Assembly (NCBI GenBank): GCA_026119855.1 | Contig: JAOWBW010001123.1 | Span: 310,001 to 374,000, forward strand | Direction: 5' to 3' | DNA: 64,000 nt | DNA from: Campanula takesimana | Taxonomy: Eukaryota; Streptophyta; Magnoliopsida; Asterales; Campanulaceae | Shown: piece after piece, positions 11,482 to 23,970 of the stretch | How the letters are laid out: each line of letters opens with the position of its first letter | How positions within the stretch are numbered: position 1 is the first letter of the stretch | Program-made: the position numbers and the translations under genes | The notes under the pieces: generated by a model | What the model saw: only the letters and a program-made list of their open reading frames with translations | What the model was told of the DNA's origin: nothing | The model's database searches: none

Positions 11482-12095
11482 AATAAGGCTAATTGCGATT
11501 TGGTAACCTGTGTTTGTATTACTTTTGGAATTTGGTTCCCGTGTTTGTAAATGTTGCAACCCGATTCCTGTGTTTGTCATTTTGTTGCAAATTGATATAA
11601 AAACTAAAAAAAATGTTAGTTTTTTTTTTTTACGGGAAAAACAGTCATGTGCATATCACATGACTTTTTTGAGGGTATAATTGTCATTGCGAGCGCAGGG
11701 GTGCAAGGCACATGTGTGTTATGTGTAAATAAGGGTTGATCCATCGTTACCACCTTCATTAAAACAACAACAACCTCATCATTTTTTCATTAATTGTGGA
11801 ATTAACCCCCATAAAATAAACACCAAATCATTCGCTTTTCTCCCTCTAAAAGGAGCAATTCCCTTTAACTCTTCAAGCCATTAGCACATACACTTGAGAA
11901 ATGACAATTATACCTTTAAAAAATCATGTATTATGAACATAACTGTTTTTCCGTTAAAAAATCAACATTTTTGTTAGTTTTTATATTAATTCGCAACAAA
12001 ATGACAAACACTGGAATCATGTTGCAACATTTACAAACATCGGAACCAAATTACAAAAATACAAACACAAGTTACCAAATTGCAATTCTTTTAGT
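11482..12095. mobile_element. Long-TIR foldback element (about 610 bp)
   Basis: About 210 bp at the left (from AATTGCGATTTGGTAACCTG) returns in inverted form at the right (...GTTACCAAATTGCAATT). The arms share blocks such as GTTTGTAAATGTTGCAAC and TGTTTGTCATTTTGTTGC. Only about 200 bp of unique centre remains and nothing is coded. No TSD could be recognised, so MULE origin is inferred only from arm length. Confidence 0.7.
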
Positions 12096-12466
12096 ACTCA
12101 AAGGAAAAAGAAAAACCCAAATCAAATTTAAGCACCACTATCTTTTTGCAAATTGATTTGTTGAAATTAACTCACTTGCCTTGTTTTAGCTGGGTTGGGC
12201 AGAATGAGTACTGCTGGCATTGACACCCTACTTTTAGTATACTACTGACTTTAGATTAAAGAAATTAACTATAGAAATAAGCAAATTGGAAGCATTGACA
12301 TTTCCAAATGATTTCTTTGTTTGGAGTTAGAATGTTTACATACCTTTTTTTTTTTTTTTTTTTTACCACGGACGACTCCGGAGATATCGACCCTAAACCT
12401 TCTAGATGAAAGGTAATGGCCAACCACCCCCCCCCACACCCACACATTGAACCACACCCGAACCTA

Positions 12467-12486
12467 CCCCCCCCCCCCCCCCCCCC
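12467..12486. repeat. Poly(C) tract of 20
   Basis: An uninterrupted run of 20 C lies in otherwise AT-rich DNA, with a shorter C run near 12427-12435 and a poly(T) run near 12347-12364. The Gly-rich reading frame on the minus strand here is a by-product of these runs. Confidence 0.9.
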
Positions 12487-13231
12487 ACCACATTCCCCGT
12501 AAAAAAAAATTCTCATTAGAAAATATTTTCCCTTAGATTTACCAAACAATCGAAAACATGTTTATGATATTTTCTAAGAAACATGTTCATTTTCCGGAAA
12601 ATTATTTTCCAGAAGTTGTATTACGCAAAATAAACAGAGCCTTACTAGCAATCTTAAAAGCTTGTTAAGAGAGCTACTTGGACCAATGCAGACGCCTAAA
12701 ACACCACCTACTTGACAACATTTATATGAGTGTCATCCACATTTGTACATAGCATGTACGTAAGTATTATAAAAATGGGTATAATAGTATTACTCGTAGG
12801 ATACAAGTAACATTGTATACATCATCATTAGTCATGATCAAGGAAAAACTAGAATGAAACAGCTAGTCCAAAAAAGGAGGAAAAAAACAGTACAGATACT
12901 CCATTTTAATATGTCAATGGCCTCAGTCTCACCACACGCCCTAACCGAAAGCCTCCATTGTCCCCAGCTTTTCAGGGCCATGCTCATCATCATCATCATT
13001 TCGAGGATATAATTGTCAATTCATAAACCACGTTGATTAAAAGTAGATAGATAAGTGATGGTTTTTTTTTTTTTTTTTTTTTTTTGTAATATATGATTTA
13101 AGAGGATAAAATTGTTCATAACAATGTTCATAGTTTTTCATTTAACGAATAAAGCAACTAAAACCTTAACTGAGACATATCAAAAAGGAAAGTAAGAACC
13201 TTAAACTGAGACGGAGTGAGTTTATACTACT

Positions 13232-13414
13232 CTACTCTATCTGTCTCAATTATGGTTACTAAAATTGAATACAAGGTGATTAGAAAATATGTTGAAAAAA
13301 AGTAGGTATTTTTAATGGACAGGAAAGAGAAAATTTAATATTTTAGTAACTAACCATTAGTATGGTACACCCAAAATAAAAATATACTAAAAAAACCATT
13401 AATTAGTGAGGGAG
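13232..13414. mobile_element. Degenerate Stowaway-like MITE
   Basis: The left end CTCTATCTGTCTCAATTATG and the right end (reversed) CTCCCTCACTAATTAATGG are diverged inverted copies with TA nearby. Limits are approximate. Confidence 0.45.
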
Positions 13415-13503
13415 TACTGTAATCCATTACTACTGCCGCTGTTTTCTGGTAGTGGTACAATGTTCACTTCCAAGTTGACCTTTTTAACTAATGAGTTTTA
13501 TCA

Positions 13504-13736
13504 CTTCCTGGTCCAAATAACAGTCGCTTTTAGTCAATCAGATGTAACTTTGACTAATAATTTAAATAAAAAATAATGATAGTAATAAAAATTTAAAATT
13601 TGTCATTGTATTATAATTAATAATACTTTTAATAAAAAAATTAGATTTTTATTAGGATCATTATTTTTGGTTTAAATTTATTGGTCAAACTTACATCTGT
13701 TTACCAAAAGTGACTGTTATTTTGGACCAGAGGGAG
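13504..13736. mobile_element. Stowaway MITE (233 bp)
   Basis: Inverted ends are CTTCCTGGTCCAAATAACAG and CTCCCTCTGGTCCAAAATAA, each followed by a match around TCAATCAGATGTAA / TAAACAGATGTAA. TA is intact on the right; the left TA has become CA. Confidence 0.75.
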
Positions 13737-14248
13737 TACTTTGTAACTGCTAAAACTTTTGTACTATGGTAAAATTGTAGTTCTTGAAAAAATAATTTAT
13801 TCAACATTTACATGTCAAACCAAATTAAATATTGACTTAGATGGAGGGAATACTAAAATCATTATTTTATGTGAAATTTCTGGGATAGGCGTAACTTATT
13901 TTACCAGCAATATAACATTGCGCAGTTGACAGGTCCTATAACTAAACAAAGAAGCCTGAATAGCAGCTCCCCATTGGCTAAATTTTAGCCCACAGATAGC
14001 CTTATTTTTATCTTGTTAGATTCCATAACCATACAAATAGAAAAATGGGAGAGAGGGAGACTTGCAGTGATATTTTTTTTGTTAAAAAATAGAAATGGGA
14101 TATGGGATGGGAGTGTATTCATGACATCAGAGATCTTTATATGTATGCACATGGACTTCTATCTCTTTCTGTATTTTACAAATAACTTTTGATTCGTCTT
14201 ATCTCTGTTGATCACTCTCGTTGATCAAGTGTGATACATTATTTGTTA

Positions 14249-14524
14249 CTCTCTCCATCTCAGAGTATATATATCTCCACCTTTCCTTTATAGTCCGTCC
14301 CTGAGTATACGTTTACTTCCAAAAATGACGAAGAATCATTACTATTCCTCCCACTCATTCTCACTCATACTTTATATTTATACTCACAACACCGATCAAC
14401 GTATTATTCCCTCCCACTTATTCTTCTACTTTACTTTTATATCAAAACACTTACATTTACTTTCACCATTTCTTTAATCTCCGTACAAATGGGACGGTGG
14501 ATATATACTCTTGGATGGAGGGAG
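14249..14524. mobile_element. Stowaway MITE (276 bp)
   Basis: Inverted ends are CTCTCTCCATCTCAGAGTAT and CTCCCTCCATCCAAGAGTAT. TA is on the left, TG on the right (decayed). It has no coding content. Confidence 0.75.
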
Positions 14525-14596
14525 TGCTTTCTATTCATAATGAATGATCAAATTTATTAAGAATAAACTCATATATTCATTTTGGAGGGAGATATC

Positions 14597-15448
14597 TGTT
14601 AGAGACATTATTGTTGGGGAATTGGGGGATCTCCGCATCCACTAGCCCATACTAGCAGTCATCAATATGGAAAAAATATTCAACACATGAATAATAATAT
14701 GAAAGAACATGAACACCATGATTTGTTAACCCGGTCCACCACCCCCCTGTGGCTACATCCGGAGGCCCCAAGCCAAGATATCACTATAATAATATGTTGA
14801 TTGTTACAGTTTACACATACACTCACACAGATCTAGTATGTATACTCTCCAATGAACAACTCTCTCCTACATATTATTATCTCTCCCCCAAGAACGCACA
14901 AACATGATCATGGCCGGGTTGTAGGATCGCCCCCATGGCTCACCTAGGCCCCCGGCCCCCTCCTATACACTATTTTGTGCTCTCTCCATATATCCTAACT
15001 CTCTCCTTTTGGGTGCACAATAATATAGACGAAATTATGCTTATATAGGCTTACAAGGGATGTCCCAAACCAAACCACGGAAGAATTCACGTCAAACCAG
15101 GACAATAGGAACGATCCAGACCAGACTACTAGAGGTCCGGCCGGGTCCCTAACTAGGTCCGGTCAGATCCTACCTAGGTCCGGCCGGGTAGCATAGATGG
15201 TCCGGTCGGACCTCCCCCTTCCAGCCCCTTTTTCTTTGTCCTCCTCCGTTTTGACTTCTCTTCGATCTCTTCAAATCCCCGTATGGTTTGAACTCATTTT
15301 CCTCCTCCGTCTCCTCACGATTTTAGGACTCCAATCCTAACAATTATCCCACATCGGGAATTAACAAGCCATGCCTTGACTACATAAAGATCCTGGGCTA
15401 CTCCTCCCATTGTCAATTGGTTTTGGGATGGAACTTTAGACTTTATCA
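14597..15448 (+). mobile_element. TRIM LTR, split by a nested solo LTR
   Basis: Without the insert at 14612-15342 the sequence reads TGTTAGAGACATTATCCCAC...GACTTTATCA, a short LTR of about 116 bp, followed directly by TGGTATCATAGC (15449-15460), a slightly mutated initiator-Met primer site. The Tekay array starts 18 bp further on, so the rest of this element is missing or displaced. Confidence 0.6.
14612..15342. mobile_element. Solo LTR (731 bp) with 5-bp TSD
   Basis: Termini are TGTTGGGG...TCCTAACA with the perfect TSD ATTAT (14607-14611 and 15343-15347). No internal region remains, so it is a recombination product. Orientation is uncertain. Four TCCGG words at 15136, 15158, 15179 and 15201 form a 22/21/22-bp array in its right half. 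Confidence 0.85.
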
Positions 15449-17544
15449 TGGTATCATAGCTGACCCATTACACGTGCTTGTAACGCCCATCCTTATTCTT
15501 GTTAAATATTTGACTTGCTTGTTAAATTCTTGAACTTGCATATTATGTGCTAGTTTTACTTGAGTTAATTTCTTAACTGCTTTAGAATATTAATGTGGTT
15601 ACATGTCTAGTTTTGACTTTTGGGTCATTTGTGAATATATGACCTTTAGGGGCCTTTTTGTTAAAAGTGAAACTTGAGGGGCCTAAGTGTCATTTTTGAA
15701 ACTTGTTAAGGATAAAACTTGGTTTTCCTTCTTCTCTGAGGCATTTTCTTCCCCCAAAATGTTTACGTTTTTTCTGTGAAGAAAAGCTAGGTGTAGGGTT
15801 TACCCTATTCTCGACTCCTCGAGTTTAATTATCCATCTGTTCTTGATTCTGATCCCGGATAAATATTCGTGGCGTTGAATAGAGCGTTTCCTGCCGAACA
15901 GAAATTTGTTTGGGTAACTTTGATTCCGGAGTAGGTAAGTTATTAGCTCCCCCTTGCTTGTAATAACATGCATATTTGTTATTCCTGATACTTGTACTTG
16001 CAATTTCGTGTTTGGGGTAATTTTTGTGATACTTGTAAATTGGGACAAGGGGAGTATTAGTATCTTAATGATATGAACTTGAAACAAGTAGGAGTATATG
16101 CAAAGGAGTATGTTATCATGTTAAGTAAACTTATACTTATACTTGTGGGATGGTAAAATAATAAACTGTGAAAAAGAAGGGAATTTCCGGATTTGTGGTG
16201 GTGTGCGACCGCCCATGTTGGGCCAGGCGACCGCCCATTTATCTGAAGTGTTTTTCAAAGGATCACCTGCTTAATGTGCGACCGCACAGGTCACTTTAGG
16301 CGACCGCAACAACTCCCCTGCAGAACAAAGATGTTGTTCAAAGCTTGATTGAGATAGACTTAACCCTTGAAGGCATAGGGCCTTAGTGTAAGATGTCCTA
16401 GCAAGTGTATGTGTACCTTAGGGGCATCAGAACAGAGACTTGAACATGATTATTCAATGAATTGAATTGAGAACTTGAGTATAAGAGTAAGAACTCTTTT
16501 CTATGTCTTGAAAGTGCTAAGAACAAGCACCAATGTGTTATATGTGTCTTGAAACCAATGTTTGTGCACCTTAGGGGCATTAGAACAATGTCTTGAGCCT
16601 AAACATCCAAAGTATAGGATGATGAACTTGAAGTATAAGATGTCTAACTCTTATATATGACTTGAATGTCCAAAGATTAGAATGATAACTCGAGTATAAG
16701 ATAATAAATCTTGTACATGTCTTAAACATCCATAGAATTGGATTAAGAACTCGAATATAAGATGATAAAATCTTGTACATGTCTTGAAACCAATACATGT
16801 GTATGGTAATGAATTTGAAAGTGCTATGAACAAGTACTAACGTGTATGAGACATGTTCTTGATGTGTATGTGCAAACATTGCATATAGCTACTTGATAAT
16901 AATGTGACTTCTTGATTACTTGAAGCATGGTTATTGATGAGCTAGTCCACTACTTTTGGATTAGTTTTACTCTCGTAGTTCAAGTAAATACCTACTTGTG
17001 CATTCTTGTGTGAGTCCAGCTGGTCCTTGCTTGTTCGGAGGTATATAGGTTCACGCTTATCACGAGGCTGGGGCTAAGTTGATAATCGGGGATCTATGTA
17101 TCTGCGCTTGACCCCTTACTACAGGCCATAGTAAGGGCATAGCTTCCTTTATTAGAGCAATACGCCTGATAAATGTGAATGCTAAACTCGTGAACACCTC
17201 GTGAATCTTGATCTTGGGAATGACGCTGGTTACTGGGTCTTCTTATATATACTGTATAAGCAGTTTCTTGATATTGATCGTGATAAGTCCATAGCAATAC
17301 AAGCTACGACAACAATGGTATTCTTGGGAGGGATAAGGAAGCAAGCAATATCCTTTGTAACGTGATAACTTATCCTTATGTGCTACTTGATGAGTTGGCT
17401 TAGCCTCTCATATACTTGTTACTTGATGATACTTGATACATGATTACTTGAGTATCTACTTGAATTGCAAGATAACATGTCATGTAGTTGCATCTAATAG
17501 CTTACTGAGATTTATCTCACCCCGTTCCTTGTTTATTTGTTTTT

Positions 17545-18505
17545 TGTAGACACCACATTTTGAACTCACATTTATGATTACACTACTCTCGTGTCTTGCC
17601 TTTGTGATTGGATGAAAACTCGTTAGTTTTATCATGTTTCATTAAGTTTCTAACTGACTCCGTTAGTTAGGGCTAAACTGAACAACAGAACTATAGACAA
17701 GGGCAAAACAGTACTTCTGTACTGGATGCCTCGTACGATACATTGATGTCTCGTACGAGACATCTCCTCTGTCTGCGAGTCTAATTCACTTTCCTTCTCC
17801 GTCCCGATCTCTTTCTTGGCCAAAACTCTCCTAATCCGGGGAATATCTAATAGGAAGCTTCCTAGGTGATTTCATACTGATTTACTACCCCCTTTAACCT
17901 CTCCAAATAAAGAATCTATTTCCTACTAAACATAGGACTCCTATACCTATAAAATAGAGTTCTTTCACCACAAAAAGAGGTTAACAACTCTCTAGTCAGT
18001 ATCTCTCTCAAGAATCCCGTTTTTATTCCTTCCTCACACCAAAACACCACCAAAAACCCTTCTTTTCAAGCCAAAGTCATCACCAAACTCTTGGATCATC
18101 AAGGCCTTAGTCAAGGCCATCAATTGGAATCTCAAGAATGCTTTAGGTAAACTCCTACGCTTTTAATCTCTACTTCTCATCTCCTTCTTTGTTTTAGAGT
18201 AGTGTAATACCATCAAAAGGATCAGCCTAGAGCCTCTCCAATCCATGGAGATGGTCTCGAAGCACATGATCCAACATTCCAATAATTAAGAAATTAATTA
18301 TTGGCTTTACTTGTTTTATTTACTTGTTCTTTATTTGATTAAAAACACCTAAGCAAGACCAATCCTAGATTGGGTGCTCCTTGACCTTCCCAATCCATAA
18401 CTTAACCCTCGAACTCAAGAATCTCACGGTCCGTGTTCCGTTCAACAACATGGTGGCGACTCTCAAATCAAAAAGGCGAGCGGGTAATCCTCTCGGGTGC
18501 AAACA
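17545..18505 (+). mobile_element. 5' LTR of the Tat/Ogre-like element (961 bp)
   Basis: It is very similar to 25200-26169. It contains the palindromic word TCGTACGA at 17731 and 17751; one base has been lost between them relative to the 3' LTR. Confidence 0.85.
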
Positions 18506-18506
18506 G

Positions 18507-18523
18507 TGGCGACTCTGCTGGGG
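18507..18523 (+). promoter_or_regulatory. Primer-binding site of the Tat/Ogre-like element
   Basis: TGGCGACTCTGCTGGGG lies two bases inside the 5' LTR. By family knowledge it would pair with the 3' end of a tRNA-Arg; the pairing itself was not checked. Confidence 0.7.
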
Positions 18524-20153
18524 ATAATTTAAGTGCCTTAGACTTGTGTACAAATTAGGTGTTTTTAAAATATATAATTTTCTGCAAAATAATATATTTT
18601 TTCTGAATTTTTCTGTGAATTTTCGGACTGCTCTTTTTTTGAATCTGTTCTGTCTTTAATCTGGGTTCCGGGAGAGATATCTCGTACGAGATATCAAGTC
18701 CCTCGTACGAGGTATTCCTTCTTGCCAAGAATTATTTGCGGAACAGTCCCTGTACTTCAAACTGCAGAACAGTCCCTAAATTTCCAGAAAACTGCAGATC
18801 AGTCCCTGGATTAAAAAAAAAAAGAAGGAAAACTTTCCTTGCTTGTTTTACTCCGTCCCCATATGTGCAATAAATGATTTATGTCATATACATGTATTGT
18901 TTTTGCACCAACATCTTCTGCAGCGGAGTATGAAAAATGAATAAATTAGGGATGACTACTGTACTCATTCCCTAGTTTATTTAGCACCCATTAATGGGTA
19001 GTAATGCAAGCACTGTGAGTACTTCTATCCCTCTCTTCTATGTGCTCCTACGTGCTTATGTGCTCTTCTTCTTCTCAAAAATCTTTGTAAACTCGAACTA
19101 CGTTGACCAGAGTCTATTCCTTTTTCTGAAGATTGAGAGAAACGTAGGCAACCACTTTGGTCCGGTCAAAATCTTTTACTTGCTTTAAAAAAAAAACTCT
19201 ATTTTTCCTTAACACTTAGAAATTGACTCTCACACACGTGCACTCATGTAGATTAATTGCACTATATACCCTATAAACCCGGTCCCAATCGGAGGACGGA
19301 TGTCGGTCAGCACCCCCATTCTAACGAATGGCCCTTGCCGGTCTCTCCAAAGATGGTGTACCCACTCCGTGACACGCTCTTAGACTGTGTTCATGGGGAG
19401 CCTTAGCCGTAAGCCTTGCATAAACCTCATACATACATAATAGTCAATAGGACACTCCTTGTGACCGGTCGGTTTGATTCTTAGGGTTGTTTTAATCTTT
19501 GCCCAAGATAACGCTTTTCTACAATCTATAATCATCCCTTGTGAATATGACGAATGTCCCTTCGGTAAAATGTTGAACAAAGGATTTTGAAAGAATGGAG
19601 AACCTCTCTACGGGTATCCGAGCTTGTGTTTTCCTACTTTCATTATTCTGTGCGGGATTGTGGATGCCATTTGGCTTAGTTTCGACTGCACTGTTCAACA
19701 AGTCCCTTTCGGTTGTCCCTTAAAATTCACAAGGTTTGATTGCATTAAGGCGTTGTTTAACAAAGTGCAAAACAATTACGGAATCACTTAGGTTTGGCTT
19801 AATCGAATGGTGGATTCCGATGAGAATATGGGACCTTTGCCCGAATTGTCCGTTTGGGAGAGTGCAATACAGGTGAAATACAAGGGGCTCATATTATAGG
19901 GTGACAGAATCCACTATTACATGATATTAGATAGAAACTCCCCAAAACGGATTAAGTTCCGTCCGACCAAATTAGGATTAAAAAACTGAATTCTGTGTTC
20001 TGTGCTGGATGCCTCGTACGAGACATCCCCTTCTGTCCGTGTCAGTTTCTGTGATGTGCTTGTTTGGTCAACCTACACTCACTCCTAAGCCTATATACCT
20101 CATAAAGCCGACTTGTTGGGACCTTAAGCTGGGTTTAACGTAATCTCGATGCC

Positions 20154-20774
20154 ATGTCCGACACCGAGTCTATGCAAGAGGCCCATGATCTCAAGACCCG
20201 ACTTGAAAGGGAAGTAAGTCAAATGGTCGAAGTAGGCGCCACTGCCCTATACACTGACTTCAAGCGGAAAATGGAGGGAGAATTCATGACTCGTTTACAA
20301 ACCTAAAGGGAGTACTATGAGAAAGAAATCACAATCCTTCACGGTCATCTCCGATCTCAAAAGGATTATTATGAAAGTAAGACTCGTACACTTCAAGCAT
20401 GTCTGCGAAACCAAAGAGAATGCTACGACAAAGTGACTTCCGCCAATACTTTCAACAACCAAGCAAAGAGAAAGTGCCCTACTGTTCCCCCTCCCAAAAG
20501 AGAGAAGAAGGAAAGACACTATGACAAGCTTGAAGGTATTACTCGAGAGGGTCTCCTTGACATCCTCATGAAGGAAGGAAAGATCACACCAAGAAATCCT
20601 CCTACCACACCAAGGCAACTCCCTCCTCAACATGCTCATTACCTCTTCTGCAAGTTCCATAGAGCTACCGGCCATGACACCAACTCTTGTCACCACTTGA
20701 AAGATGTGATCCAAGATCTCATTAACAAGAAGGAGATAGAGATACCCGCCATCATCACCAATCCGCTCCCCTAG
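20154..20774 (+). pseudogene. Coiled-coil plus zinc-knuckle-like Gag protein of the Tat/Ogre-like element
   Basis: The ATG at 20154 opens a frame of 207 codons interrupted only by TAA at 20304-20306, after which the same frame continues to TAG at 20772. The first 90 or so residues are rich in charged heptad-like segments (LKTRLEREV, YYEKEITILHGHLRSQ) and should form a coiled coil. A Lys-rich linker follows. A C-x2-H-x4-H-x4-C cluster (CKFHRATGHDTNSC) lies near residue 164, followed by LKDVIQDLI. That cluster is the usual mark of Gag in plant Tat and Athila elements. It may bind the element RNA and allow packaging by a partner element. With the stop it is probably inactive here, unless translated from an internal start. 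Confidence 0.65.
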
Positions 20775-20839
20775 AGACGTGAAGAAGAATGAAGCCTCAA
20801 GAAGAAATCAAGGTCAACCACTTTGGGGCTACAACTATC

Positions 20840-21970
20840 TGTAGATACCCCAGGAAAACCCCACTTGGCTAGAGCGGTGAATTATCCTAGGATGTCTAAT
20901 TGATTTTAAGAGTCGCCACCTATGTTTTAAAGGAACATAAGAAAAACCTAAAAAGAGCCAATTTTATATACAAAACCAGAGATTCGGGAAAAGATGGGTT
21001 CGGGGGTTAGGTGACGGAGTGGGAAGTACTTAAACACCCACTCCGCCCCGCTTACGCAGATCTTGCTACTTTTGGTGTTCTAATGCATGAGAAAGTCCTT
21101 CGATTTATTAATATACGAGTGCTAACAATTACAATGAAAAGAAAGGGGAAATTTACAAAGGAAAATAAAAGAGAATTGTTTTATTTGGTCATGTCCCAAT
21201 TGATGGGGATTGCATACATTACTAAGACATGTAAAATAAGAGAAGAAGAATAAAGTACCTTAAGAAAGAGGACTTCAAACTTGGACTTGAAAATGGTGTT
21301 GTTGTAGAGAAATTGTTGTAGAACAATTTGTGTAGAGTCTTGTTACTAAGAACTCTTGTTGGGAGAATTTATGTATAGTGTAGTTGTAGATGATAAAAGT
21401 TTGGTCTAAAAAGAGAGTCCCTCCCTAAGGTAGAAGGAGGGGGTTTTTTTAGGTAAAAATAGGAGGGAAATGTTTGGAGGGAAAATATGATCATCCATGT
21501 GAAATGGAATTGACCAATCAAAAATAAGATAAATAAAATAATAAATAAAAAAAATAAAAGAAATAAAGATAAAATCATTTATTTTGGGAAAATGCTAGAA
21601 TAAAAGATTGGGAGTTATAAAATAAGGGGGGATGAATGTGGATGTAAAAAGAGTGTTTTTTGTGATCAAGAAAGGATGTTGTAAATAAGAAAAGGGAGGG
21701 GAAAATGGTGCAATCCGTTACTGCCATATCGAGAGGCGCGCGCTTCCGGCTTTTGGGGCGAGAGGCGCGCGCGGGCCGTGGACAGTATCGGAGGCGCCCG
21801 CGTCTGAGAAAGACAGAATGACTCTAAAAGTTAACTATGTTATGCAGTTTAGTTCAAAACTAATGGAATCAGTTAGGAACTTAACGGAAGTAACAGAAAT
21901 TAACAAAAACAAGTTAAATAAAATACTATGTATGCAATCGGGGTGAGAGGTCCAAAGAGGGGTGTCTACA
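20840..21970 (-). mobile_element. Solo LTR, second Tat-like family, copy 1 (1131 bp)
   Basis: The plus strand reads TGTAGATACCCC...GGTGTCTACA with the perfect TSD CTATC (20835-20839 and 21971-21975). It is the inverted orientation of the copies at 34391-35627 and 51086-52369. It is inserted just after the gag-like ORF. It carries GC boxes at 21736, 21765 and 21794 (29/29 bp). Confidence 0.9.
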
Positions 21971-22384
21971 CTATCCTCTCCCTTTCTCCTTAGAAATAGA
22001 ATATGTTTTAATTTCCTAGTATGAACTCGAAGAGTCGTTCTGTCATTCTAGTCCATCTCCCTCCTTCTCTAGTTTGTGTCAACTAAACTATGGAGTCTGT
22101 TTTGAATTCAAGTTATTAATAAAAGTCATTCTTATTCCTATACACTACTCTAAGGTCGTTCTACCTTTTGAATTTCTCTCTAATTCATGAAATGGATCCG
22201 CAAACAATAATTGTCATTAATTTAAAACCTTGCAATTGATAATAGAAATGTCTAAACAAGTTTTGAAAAGAAGGCCTAGGGGCTACACAATACTATCACC
22301 GCGCTCATGTCAGAAGTCGAAGGGCCACAATAGAAGAAAGCCAAAGGCATTATCATTCCCAAACAAAAGTGGGGCTACTCCATT

Positions 22385-22396
22385 TAAGCTTTGAGA

Positions 22397-22434
<38 letters not shown>

Positions 22435-22441
22435 AAGCTTT
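22385..22441. repeat. Poly(A) tract framed by an inverted repeat
   Basis: AAGCTTTGAGAGTT, then about 30 A, then AACTCTCAAGCTT. The arms are complementary except for one extra T. Confidence 0.8.
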
Positions 22442-23970
22442 CATAACCCACAAAGAAGGAGTTTCAACCACACACAATGAAGTTAAAGAAAAAGGAGGCC
22501 TCTCATCTCCTCCTACAACGAAGGTCAAATCCAAATGGAGAAAAAGTGAGACTCCTAACTTGAAGACCGTCTCCATCATCCGCAGCTATCACTCATGAAG
22601 AAATTCGAAGAGCGCACTAATGACTAGGCCTTCTCCTCAAAACTTGGCAAGACATTTCTAGATGATTCACTTGCAAAATAATTGAACAAGCACTTAAGAC
22701 ATCAAAAATAAATACTAGGGTCCATTAAAGGTAGAACTATCTTTCTAGTACTTTGAGCCAAGTAGCGTTCATTGTCGAGTCTAGGGGCTTCCTCTCTCAT
22801 ACACTTCTCTTTGAAATCCAAGCATCAAGGCTAGGGGCTTTTTATTCTTTCTGTCCCCCTTCCAATTCCTATTCAAGATATATGAACTATTCAAAGTAAA
22901 TCCGCACTAGGGGCTATCCTCTTCGCCTCTAACTCTCATTACAAAGTGCGTTATCCTCACTGAGTCGATGCTTGGAACAACTTCCCAAAAGCCAAGTCGA
23001 TAGCTAAAATTCCTAATACATCCAAACCCTAAAATCTTACATGTCTCTCCCCCAATAAGAGATAAAACTACTCTTCTCTCCTCTCTGAGTCATATTCGAG
23101 TACATACTCTGTCAAAAAAAAAATATGAAAAGGGACGCAAAAGAGATGCCCGCTAGATTGAAAACCCGAAAGGGCGGTCTAGGCAAAAATCAGGGTGCGT
23201 CATAAAAAAAAATAGGGAGAACATTCTTCAAATCATTTCTTCTTCAACCTTCCTCTTTCCTTAAATCAATCAAGCGGGAGAGCACTCTTTTTCAAGTCAA
23301 AACAGCCTCATAAGCCTATTCACGAAGTCATCTACGACATACAAGATTCTTGGGGCTTGACTTAGACCAAAGCATGAGATAAACTTGGGGGAATAGATAG
23401 TGTTTCTCATCACCTTCACCGGAAACTTTCGGACATGGAACTCTAGAGTTGTCAACAAGGTACGCTCGGCCTACTTAGATCTTGCACATTGATAAATATC
23501 ATTGGTTGTCGGACAAATAGTTGTCTCCCTTGACACAACATGACTAAAGGAACGATCTAGACGGATCATCTTGCACAAGGCAAATGAGTCTCATACGAGA
23601 CAACCATCAGAGAAACCCCGTGGCACATCATCTCTGCAGAAGACCTGATTAGGTTCCAACTTGTCAATACAGGTCCCCGTACACACACACAAATCAACAC
23701 ATACAGTTCATCACTAATAAACATCCCATCGCGAATCCATGCTACTCACACTACTCACACCAAGGTTGACCGACCGGGCATGCACATAAATTTATCACCG
23801 CCGCATGAGTCTATCCAAAGATAAAATCAAAGCTAAATTGCTTGCTAGAATAGGTTCTACTTGTTGAATGAACAGGTACACAGAAACCAATCCGTGCTCA
23901 AAAAGAAAAAGAAAAATTCAGCAGCGATCAGATGATCCCCGCAGAGAATTCAGTCATAAAAATTTAGCAT

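Noticed and set aside
12265..12549. Gly-rich protein on the minus strand
   Set aside because: Its Gly and Lys runs come from poly(C) and poly(T) tracts; there is no other coding signal.
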